Source: Calditrichia bacterium (lineage in GTDB: Bacteria > Calditrichota > Calditrichia > JAJRVZ01). Taken from it: DNA of 18,631 nucleotides. The notes under the pieces are model-generated. The model searched no databases, was not told the origin of the DNA, and saw nothing but the letters and a program-made list of their open reading frames with translations. The stretch is taken from contig DAOWAQ010000012.1 of assembly GCA_030634505.1 (NCBI GenBank), forward strand, positions 1 through 18,631. Reading direction: 5' to 3'. Below, one piece after another: positions 7,044 to 14,022 of this stretch. Position numbers and translations under genes: made by a program. Position 1 is the first letter of the stretch. Every line of letters begins with the position of its first letter.

Positions 7044-7868
7044 TCAGTTAATAAATTCTTTTTTATATAATTTTTTAGCTTTTTTTATTAGCTCTTCTTT
7101 TAATTCCTTGAAAATTAACGAAATATTGTCATCTGATTCAAGTTGCTTTAAAGTCTCTTCTTCTATTTGTTGAGGTGTTATATTTTTGCCATTCAATTTA
7201 TTCAAACAAATTGTTTTTGATTTTATTTCTTTATCTATAATATTTCGCTCATTTTCACTTGTTATTAAGTATTTTGATAAATTTCTATGGAAATTACCTA
7301 TTAAAATCGAACCATGCTGTAGTATTGAATTGGGATATATTTTTTGAGCACTACCAATTATTTTTTTCCCATCATATTCAACTTCAGTTTCAGCAGACCT
7401 TGTGAAACAAGGATAATCTGTTGCCAAATCTTTTAATTTTGGAAGTTTTGGTTTGTTTGTTGCTAATACAACATTGTAATCCAATTTATTTAATACCTTT
7501 GTGAATGTTTCATGCATATATATATACAATTGCTGTTGAGATAAAATATTTTTTGGAAAGATAATACTATATGTAAGTTCTTCAGAATGAAATATAGCTC
7601 TCCCGCCGGTGGGTCTGGTTATACAATCATATCCATTACGCTTTAATAATTTTTTATCAATCAGGTTTACTGATTGGTGATAGCCAAGTGAAATGCAATA
7701 TGGTTTCCATCCATAAAATCGAAAGATAGGATTAAATGTTTTTTCAGAATTTGTAGCAATATAATGATCTATCGCCATATTGGTAAAACCGGTATATTGG
7801 TTATATGGATATAGCTGAAATTTTAATGGTGGTAAGATTATAGAATTAGCGTATAATGCCACGTTCAC
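7044..7868 (-). CDS. LipM/LplA-family lipoate or octanoate attachment enzyme
   Basis: This cytosolic enzyme of the BPL/LplA/LipB fold moves an octanoyl or lipoyl group onto a lysine of dehydrogenase E2 subunits or GcvH. Family motifs: FRFYGWKPYCISLGYHQ (49-65), RPTGGRAIFH (85-94), GKKIIGSAQ with the conserved K169 (167-175), and LQHGSILI (183-190). A cysteine in PCF (C154) sits where octanoyltransferase LipM carries its acyl-accepting cysteine. The 274-residue length also matches LipM and lacks the extra C-terminal domain of E. coli LplA, so I favour octanoyltransferase over ATP-dependent ligase. The start is uncertain: GTG at 7868 is only two bases from AAAGAG, whereas GTG at 7862 lies eight bases from it and is likelier. 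Either way the 5' end overlaps the lpxA 3' end by about 20 bases, suggesting translational coupling. No lipoyl synthase gene is present. Confidence 0.85.
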   Translation of the reverse strand: MNVALYANSIILPPLKFQLYPYNQYTGFTNMAIDHYIATNSEKTFNPIFRFYGWKPYCISLGYHQSVNLIDKKLLKRNGYDCITRPTGGRAIFHSEELTYSIIFPKNILSQQQLYIYMHETFTKVLNKLDYNVVLATNKPKLPKLKDLATDYPCFTRSAETEVEYDGKKIIGSAQKIYPNSILQHGSILIGNFHRNLSKYLITSENERNIIDKEIKSKTICLNKLNGKNITPQQIEEETLKQLESDDNISLIFKELKEELIKKAKKLYKKEFIN

Positions 7869-8613
7869 AACTCTTTATAAAACGAATCAGATCTTTTACT
7901 TCTTTTATTTGTTTTACTTCTGAAATGATTTTCTCTAAAGCTTTTTCCACAGTTAGGTTAGATCTGTAAAATATTCTATATGCCTTTTTAATTTCTCGTA
8001 AGGTTTCAGAAGAAAAACCTCTTCGTTGCAGCCCAATTTTATTGAGACCGGTATATCTTAGTGGTTCTCCCATTGCCAGAATATAGGGAGGAACATCTTT
8101 GGGAACTCTTAAACCACCACCTATAAATGTATGTTTACCAATCTTTACAAACTGATGAATGGGAACCATTCCACCGATACCGACAAAATCTTCTATAGTA
8201 ACATGACCACCCATATTCACTGAGTTTGCAATTATTACATTATTTCCTATTGTACAATCATGTGCAATATGGGAATAGGCCATTAAAAGACAGTTATCAC
8301 CAACAACTGTTTTCCAATGATCCGTAGTACCACGATTCAAAGTTGCATATTCACGAATAGTAGTATTATTGCCAATTTCTAATGTGGTTTTTTCATTTTC
8401 AAATTTTAAATCCTGAGGAACAGTTGATAGTACTGCACCATGAAATATTTTACATTTTTCTCCTATTCTTGCTCCTGATGCAATTATTACATTTGATCCA
8501 ATTACCGTATCAATTCCAATTACTACATCATCTTCAATTACAGTAAATGGACCAATTTCAACATTCTGCCCAATTTCTGCTTTTGGACTTACTTGTGCTA
8601 ATTTATTTATCAT
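7846..8613 (-). CDS. lpxA: Acyl-ACP--UDP-N-acetylglucosamine O-acyltransferase LpxA
   Basis: LpxA performs the first step of lipid A synthesis, placing a 3-hydroxyacyl chain from acyl carrier protein onto O-3 of UDP-GlcNAc. The 255-residue protein has the left-handed beta-helix hexapeptide repeats (about 1-185), the catalytic region SHIAHDC with H118 (E. coli H125), GGHVTIEDF at 135-143 and IGGMVPIHQF at 146-155. A helical C-terminus starts at GLQRRGFS and ends RGIIR, close to the E. coli ending. G166 aligns with the E. coli chain-length residue G173, which hints at a long acyl chain (about C14 or more). It follows lpxC-fabZ by 14 bases and overlaps the next gene. The ATG has only a weak upstream purine run. 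Confidence 0.97.
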   Translation of the reverse strand: MINKLAQVSPKAEIGQNVEIGPFTVIEDDVVIGIDTVIGSNVIIASGARIGEKCKIFHGAVLSTVPQDLKFENEKTTLEIGNNTTIREYATLNRGTTDHWKTVVGDNCLLMAYSHIAHDCTIGNNVIIANSVNMGGHVTIEDFVGIGGMVPIHQFVKIGKHTFIGGGLRVPKDVPPYILAMGEPLRYTGLNKIGLQRRGFSSETLREIKKAYRIFYRSNLTVEKALEKIISEVKQIKEVKDLIRFIKSCERGIIR

Positions 8614-8627
8614 TATATTTTCTGTTT

Positions 8628-10037
8628 TTATTTGTCAACAACTGCAGCCATCATTTCTGCTTCACAAACAAGTTCGCCTTGTACATAAGCATGACCTGCC
8701 ATTTTAAAGGTACTTCTTCTTGCTTTAAGCATTGACAATTCCATAACTAATTGATCACCCGGTATAACAGGTTTTCTAAATTTAACATTATCAATACTCA
8801 TAAAAAATACGAGTTTATTTTCTACATCTTCTCCATCTTTTAGCAATAGAATCCCACCTACTTGTGCCATTGCTTCGACAATCAATACACCAGGCATAAC
8901 AGGTTTTCCCGGAAAATGTCCGTTAAAGAAATCTTCATTTAAAGTGACATTCTTTATTCCGGTAATTTTTTCCCCGGGTTCAAATTCAACTATTTTATCA
9001 ACCAGAAGAAATGGATATCTGTGGGGCAATATTTTTTTTATTGCGTTTATATCAAAGACAACGCCTTTTGTAGAAACATCTGAATATTTTCTGGTTAATT
9101 TTTGTTTTTTATATAACTCACTTAAAATTTTTACAAATTCAATATTGCTCTGATGTCCTGGTCTTGCTGCTAAAATTTGGGCTTTAATAGGAACACCAAC
9201 CAGAGCAAGATCACCTATTAAATCCACCAATTTGTGTCGACAGGGCTCATTTTTAAACCTTAACTCTTTATCATTAAGTATTCCGCTTTTCCCCAGATCG
9301 ACCTTATTATCAATTCCCAATTTGTTCTTTAAATTACTTATATCATTGTTTGAGAGTTCACGATCAACAAATACTATTGCTGTATCAATATCTCCACCTT
9401 TAATTAATCCCTGGTCAATTAGAGATTCAATTTCATGTAAAAAACAAAATGTTCTTGCAGAAGCAAATTCAGTAATAAACTCTTTTTCTAATGCAAACAA
9501 GCCACTATGCTGGCTTCCGAGTGCTGGATTCTTATAGTCAATCATTACTGTAAGCCGATAATCATCTGTGGGTAATGCTGCAAACTCAATTCCTCTTTTT
9601 TCATCTCTATAAGAAATCGGTTCTTCAACTATGACAAAATCTCTGGGTTCATTCTGTTGCTCTACTCCTGCCTCCAAAAGTTTATTGACAAATGGCATCA
9701 CACTACCATCACCAATAGGTGGTTCATTTGAATTAATTTCAATTCTTATATTGTCTATTTGTAATCCAACAATCGCTGCGAGAACATGTTCCACAGTATG
9801 AACTTCTGCATCACCTAACATAATCGTGGTTCCACGCAAACTATCGATTGATGTATTTTGTTTTACATAATCAATAGTTGCAGGTATCTCTGGATGGTTT
9901 TCCAAATCAACACGCACAAATTTTATTCCATAGTTCTCGGGAGCAGGCTTAAAGGTTATTGTAGTATCATTCCCGGTATGTAAACCACGTCCCTTGTAAG
10001 ATACAGTTTTCTTTATTGTATGCTGTAAATCTGTCAT
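8628..10037 (-). CDS. Bifunctional LpxC-FabZ: UDP-3-O-acyl-GlcNAc deacetylase / 3-hydroxyacyl-ACP dehydratase
   Basis: Two enzymes are fused in one 469-residue cytosolic protein. The N-terminal LpxC part (about 1-305) removes the acetyl group in the committed step of lipid A synthesis. It has HTVEH with catalytic E83 and zinc ligand H84, zinc ligands H268 and D272 in CRHKLVDLIGD, and catalytic H295 in RPGHQSN. A linker of about 15 residues leads to the FabZ hot-dog domain (about 325-469) with LPHRYPFLLVD, catalytic H374 in FNGHFPGKPVMPG, and E388 in VEAMAQ. Both active sites look intact. FabZ consumes the same 3-hydroxyacyl-ACP that LpxA and LpxD use, so the fusion fixes the ratio between lipid A and fatty acid synthesis. 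The fusion is known from Bacteroidota and Chlorobi. The ATG overlaps the lpxD stop by four bases (ATGA), so translation is coupled. Confidence 0.97.
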   Translation of the reverse strand: MTDLQHTIKKTVSYKGRGLHTGNDTTITFKPAPENYGIKFVRVDLENHPEIPATIDYVKQNTSIDSLRGTTIMLGDAEVHTVEHVLAAIVGLQIDNIRIEINSNEPPIGDGSVMPFVNKLLEAGVEQQNEPRDFVIVEEPISYRDEKRGIEFAALPTDDYRLTVMIDYKNPALGSQHSGLFALEKEFITEFASARTFCFLHEIESLIDQGLIKGGDIDTAIVFVDRELSNNDISNLKNKLGIDNKVDLGKSGILNDKELRFKNEPCRHKLVDLIGDLALVGVPIKAQILAARPGHQSNIEFVKILSELYKKQKLTRKYSDVSTKGVVFDINAIKKILPHRYPFLLVDKIVEFEPGEKITGIKNVTLNEDFFNGHFPGKPVMPGVLIVEAMAQVGGILLLKDGEDVENKLVFFMSIDNVKFRKPVIPGDQLVMELSMLKARRSTFKMAGHAYVQGELVCEAEMMAAVVDK

Positions 10038-11077
10038 TCCCCTTTTTCCATCTTAATTATTTTTTCCTGTAATTCTATAATAATCTTCTCTAAATTTTTG
10101 ATTTTTATATTCAATTCCGGTAAATGTCTTAAACTTACTTCAACTTTCTTTTTTCTTGAAATTGGACCTGCCGGATAGCCAAACCAAACTTCGCCTTTTG
10201 GAACATTTTTAGATATTCCGCTTTGGGCAGCTAGTACCGCATCATCACCTACTTCAATATGACCAGTAATTCCTACTTGCCCGGCTACTGTGACATGTTC
10301 CCCAAGTTTGGTACTACCGGAGATCCCTGTCTGCGCAGCGATAACAGTATTTTCACCAACCTCAACATTATGAGCGATTTGAACCAAATTATCAATTTTA
10401 CTGCCTTTTTTTATTCTAGTTTCTCCAATTGTCGCTCTATCAATAGTACAATTGGCACCTATTTCGACATCTGATTCAATAACAACTTTTCCTACTTGTG
10501 GTATCTTATCGTACTGTCTGCCACTTGGAGCGAAACCAAACCCATCACTTCCTATCACCACGCCACTGTGAATAATTACATTGTCTTGAATCTCACATCC
10601 ATTGTAAACGTTTACGTTGGAATAAAGCAGACAATTAGTTCCGATTCTTGCATCATCAATGATTATACATCCGGGATATATAGTAGTATTTTTCCCTATC
10701 AGTACATTTGAGCCAATATATACAAAAGGACCAATATTAACATCCTTAGCTATATTGGCGTTTTCACCAATTACAACAGTTGGATGGATTCCTTTGAACC
10801 GCTCATTATTAGCCGGATAAACTATTTTTAATGCTTTCTGGAATGATAAATATGGTTCATCCACTTTGATATGCGCAATATTATCCACATAACCAGATTT
10901 CGCGACTAATATCGCTGAAGCCTTCGTGGTTTCTAAATATTTAGCATATTTAGGGTTTGCCAGAAATGTAAGGTCACCCTCTTGGGCATCTTGAATTTTT
11001 GCAAGATTTATTATTTCAATATCACCATTACCGACCAGCTCACCTTGTAAAAGTGTACAAAGTTCACTTAGTTTCAT
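10034..11077 (-). CDS. lpxD: UDP-3-O-(3-hydroxyacyl)glucosamine N-acyltransferase LpxD
   Basis: LpxD adds the second 3-hydroxyacyl chain, to the amino group exposed by LpxC. The 347-residue protein has the N-terminal uridine-binding domain (about 1-95, with EGDLTFLANPKY), then a hexapeptide-repeat beta-helix (about 98-295). The catalytic histidine is H236 in NLVQIAHNVEVG (E. coli H239), and GSDGFGFAP is conserved at 176-184. The C-terminal lysine- and glutamate-rich tail (from about 315) should be a helix or short coiled coil, as in other LpxD trimers. It starts eight bases after ompH with AGGA six bases before the ATG, partly formed by the ompH stop. It ends in a four-base overlap with lpxC-fabZ. 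Confidence 0.97.
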   Translation of the reverse strand: MKLSELCTLLQGELVGNGDIEIINLAKIQDAQEGDLTFLANPKYAKYLETTKASAILVAKSGYVDNIAHIKVDEPYLSFQKALKIVYPANNERFKGIHPTVVIGENANIAKDVNIGPFVYIGSNVLIGKNTTIYPGCIIIDDARIGTNCLLYSNVNVYNGCEIQDNVIIHSGVVIGSDGFGFAPSGRQYDKIPQVGKVVIESDVEIGANCTIDRATIGETRIKKGSKIDNLVQIAHNVEVGENTVIAAQTGISGSTKLGEHVTVAGQVGITGHIEVGDDAVLAAQSGISKNVPKGEVWFGYPAGPISRKKKVEVSLRHLPELNIKIKNLEKIIIELQEKIIKMEKGE

Positions 11078-11085
11078 TAAAAATC

Positions 11086-11619
11086 CTATTTATTATCTAA
11101 CGAAACTCCCTTATTTAATTCTTCAATTATTCTATCGGTAATTTCATATTTTGGAAGAGCCCAAAGTAAAACTCCCTGTGAAGCATCAAATATAAAATCT
11201 ATTTCTTCTTCATCACCAATGGCTTGAATTACTTTGTTTATTTTGTCATATACTGGTTTAGTAAATTCTATATTTTTTCTATATAATTCGCCTTCCGGGC
11301 CCAGCTTATCATATTTATATTTATCTATTGCCAGAGCTTTTTGTTGTGCATCACGCAATTTTTCTTGTTTTTTTTCTTCACTTAACAATAAACTTTGAGA
11401 TTCTATTTCTTCTGCCATAGCCTGGTAATCTTGAACCATTTTATTATATTCTGCTTCGTATTGATTCCGAATCTCTTCCAATTTGTTTTGAACTTCAATG
11501 GCTTCCTGAAAATCCGCTAATATCTTTTGCGAATTTACAAAAGCAAACTTTTCCTGCGCTATGTTAAGTGTACTCAAACTAAAAATTAATACAACAGTTA
11601 AGATTAATGCTTTTTTCAA
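11086..11619 (-). CDS. OmpH/Skp family periplasmic chaperone
   Basis: This Skp-like periplasmic chaperone holds unfolded outer-membrane proteins on the way to BamA. The 177-residue protein has a signal peptide (about 1-21, core ALILTVVLIFSLSTLNIA), a short strand segment FAFVNSQKILADF typical of OmpH (...V(D/N)xQ(K/R)(I/V)L...), and then a long charged, glutamate/lysine/glutamine-rich helical stretch (about 38-105) that should form the coiled-coil tentacle. It returns to a strand region with VIQAIGDEEEIDFIFDAS. The start is a TTG (11617-11619) five bases after a perfect AGGAGG; no ATG fits. The bamA-ompH-lpxD order is the ancient one also seen in Proteobacteria. Confidence 0.94.
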   Translation of the reverse strand: MKKALILTVVLIFSLSTLNIAQEKFAFVNSQKILADFQEAIEVQNKLEEIRNQYEAEYNKMVQDYQAMAEEIESQSLLLSEEKKQEKLRDAQQKALAIDKYKYDKLGPEGELYRKNIEFTKPVYDKINKVIQAIGDEEEIDFIFDASQGVLLWALPKYEITDRIIEELNKGVSLDNK

Positions 11620-11624
11620 TTTAT

Positions 11625-11630
11625 CCTCCT
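11625..11630 (-). promoter_or_regulatory. Strong Shine-Dalgarno for the TTG start of ompH
   Basis: AGGAGG on the minus strand, five bases before TTG. It decides the ompH start, since the encoded MKKALILT signal peptide begins exactly there and no in-frame ATG is near. Confidence 0.75.
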
Positions 11631-11683
11631 GATTTACTTATATAGTTTTGTTTAAAATTTAATCTAGTAATTTAAGTAATATA

Positions 11684-14008
11684 TTAAAATCTTCCAAATT
11701 GAAAATGTACTTTCCATTGACCTTGGCGTTTACCCTCAGCATTAAAATGATCAAAGCCATATCCAAAATCGATTCCAATTATTCCGATCATAGGCATAAA
11801 CAATCTTAAACCGGCTCCTACTGATCTTCTTAAGTTAAATGGATCAGTTTCATCTGAGTTTTCCCAAGCGTTTCCTCCTTCAGCAAAGAACAATCCGAAT
11901 ATAGTCGGATTTGGTGATATGGGAAATCTTAACTCAGCGCTCGTTTTAAACATCGTCTTTCCACCTAATGGGCTACCACTTGAACTTAAAGGTCCTACCT
12001 GCCCATCATCATAACCTCTTAATGATTCTGAAAATCCCAAACCACTACCGCCAAGGTAGAAATATTCTCCTAAAAGAATTACTGTATTTTCAGTGATTTT
12101 CTCCAATGCTCCAAACATATTTTTTGTATATAATACAAACCCAAACGGCATCGGCATGTACCATTCAGCATTAAAGATTGCTTTTATATATTCTGCATCA
12201 CCACCTAACGGTCCTCCTGATAATTGTGTAGATAATGAGTGAACAGAACCATAAGTGGGAAACTCCGGATTATTTCTACTATCTCTTGTAATAATTTGTG
12301 TAAGGCTTAGTTGTTTTGTGTTTGTAGTAGTACCAAAGGCATAATATCTTTCTAATAACTCCTGGTCAGTAATATTTGATATTGTTGTTTGGGCATATCT
12401 AATAATCCAATCACCTCTAAAATAGTTATCCGGCCATTGAAAACGTCTTCCAAGATGCACAGATCCACCGATATCTTTTCTGTCCCAAGGATAAAATCCA
12501 CCGCCTGTGCGTGTATCAAATACAGAAAAACCACCTAAGGTTGGCGTATTAAATAACCACGGCTCAGTAAAACTAATAGAAATCGATCTATATATTCTTC
12601 CAAATTGCCAATCAAATACTAACCGTTGCCCATCGCCTCCAGTAAATGGGTGTCCCAAAGAAAAATTATTAAAGGTAAGCCCTAAACTTCCAATCAATCC
12701 GTCCCTTTGACTATAACCGGCTGACATATTTGCCATATCTGTTGATTTTTCTTCAACAGTAATTTCTAAATTGACATGTTTATCGTCATTTTCAATTATA
12801 TTAACATTTGGAATGATATTGGAAAAATAATTCAATATTGTTACATCACGTATAGATCTTTCCAGTTTTGAACTATTAAAAATATCGCCGGGTTGAATTT
12901 TAAATTCACGCCTTATGACTTTCTCATGTGTTTTTGAATTTCCTTTAATCTGAATTTCATTCACATGAACAACATGACCTTCAGTAATATTGAAAATTAC
13001 ATCCAAAGTATCCATTCCAATTGGGGTTTCAATCGGTTGAATTTGTGCGAATAAATACCCTTGGTTGTAATACATTTTTTGCAAGCGGTCACGAATACCT
13101 TCATCATATTTTAGCTGATCATAAACATCGCCTCTTAATAAATCCAGGGCATTTGACAATTCTTCATCATCAAAAATAGTATTGCCCGAAAATTTTAAAT
13201 CTCCAAAATGATATTTATTGCCTTCATAGACCCATATATCTATATACATATCTGATTTATCATCACTGTAATAAGTAGAATCTCGCAAAATTTCAATATC
13301 ACGATATCCATTTTCTCTGTAATATTGAATCACATTTAGTTTATCTATTTCAAATTTTTTAGGATCAAAATCTGCAGATCTCCACCATCTATCTTCTTGA
13401 GTATCTTCCATAGCATCCTTAAGGTCATCATCATCTATTGCTTCATTGCCATGGAAAGTTATACCTTCAATTTGAACTTCTTCTCCCTCATTTATTTCTA
13501 CATTAATATTTACTATATTCGGAGAGATAATAGAGGTGTCGATATCTATTTCTGCAAGTAAATATCCTTCTTCTAAATACTTAGTTTTGATAGATTGTTT
13601 AATCTTAAATAAACGATAATCTGAAACAATCATTCTTTTATAGGTGGTAAGATCGTCTTCAATTTCATCTGAATCAAATTCATCATTTCCAGATATTACT
13701 ATCTTGTTTAATCTGGGATATTCTTTTACTTTTATAATTAAATCTATTCCAGTAGAAGTTTGATTATCAACATATATTTGTAAATCAGAAAATAATCCCA
13801 GTGCCCATAAATTTTTTATAGCTTGCTGTAAATCTTCACCTGTAATGTCATTACCAACGAGTAATCCTGAATTTAGTCTTATACTACTTGATTGAGCTTC
13901 ATTATTTCCTTCAATGACAATTGAATTCACTCTCATTTTTCTTACTTGAGAATTGGAAACCCCAAATAATAGGAAAATCAAAAGTACTGAACATAACCAT
14001 TTTAACAC
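11684..14008 (-). CDS. bamA: Outer membrane protein assembly factor BamA
   Basis: BamA is the central Omp85 subunit of the machine that folds beta-barrels into the outer membrane. The 774-residue precursor has a signal peptide (about 1-20), five POTRA domains (roughly 24-95, 98-174, 177-264, 266-343, 346-421), and a C-terminal 16-strand barrel (about 423-774) ending in phenylalanine. Visible marks are the POTRA motif G-N-x-x-(F/I/T), for example ISGNDEFDSDE at 105, FHGNEAIDDDDL at 185, FSGNTIFDDEEL at 273 and IKGNSKTHEKVIRREF at 354. The barrel lid motif is LRGYDDG at 663-669, where E. coli has VRGF. The start is a GTG with GGAGGA five bases upstream. It follows tamB by 14 bases and precedes ompH by 64. 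Confidence 0.97.
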   Translation of the reverse strand: MLKWLCSVLLIFLLFGVSNSQVRKMRVNSIVIEGNNEAQSSSIRLNSGLLVGNDITGEDLQQAIKNLWALGLFSDLQIYVDNQTSTGIDLIIKVKEYPRLNKIVISGNDEFDSDEIEDDLTTYKRMIVSDYRLFKIKQSIKTKYLEEGYLLAEIDIDTSIISPNIVNINVEINEGEEVQIEGITFHGNEAIDDDDLKDAMEDTQEDRWWRSADFDPKKFEIDKLNVIQYYRENGYRDIEILRDSTYYSDDKSDMYIDIWVYEGNKYHFGDLKFSGNTIFDDEELSNALDLLRGDVYDQLKYDEGIRDRLQKMYYNQGYLFAQIQPIETPIGMDTLDVIFNITEGHVVHVNEIQIKGNSKTHEKVIRREFKIQPGDIFNSSKLERSIRDVTILNYFSNIIPNVNIIENDDKHVNLEITVEEKSTDMANMSAGYSQRDGLIGSLGLTFNNFSLGHPFTGGDGQRLVFDWQFGRIYRSISISFTEPWLFNTPTLGGFSVFDTRTGGGFYPWDRKDIGGSVHLGRRFQWPDNYFRGDWIIRYAQTTISNITDQELLERYYAFGTTTNTKQLSLTQIITRDSRNNPEFPTYGSVHSLSTQLSGGPLGGDAEYIKAIFNAEWYMPMPFGFVLYTKNMFGALEKITENTVILLGEYFYLGGSGLGFSESLRGYDDGQVGPLSSSGSPLGGKTMFKTSAELRFPISPNPTIFGLFFAEGGNAWENSDETDPFNLRRSVGAGLRLFMPMIGIIGIDFGYGFDHFNAEGKRQGQWKVHFQFGRF

Positions 14009-14013
14009 AATAT

Positions 14014-14019
14014 TCCTCC
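14014..14019 (-). promoter_or_regulatory. Strong Shine-Dalgarno for the GTG start of bamA
   Basis: GGAGGA on the minus strand, five bases before GTG at 14006-14008. It fixes the start at the signal peptide MLKWLCSVLL and lies in the 14-base gap after the tamB stop. Confidence 0.75.
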
Positions 14020-14022
14020 AAA

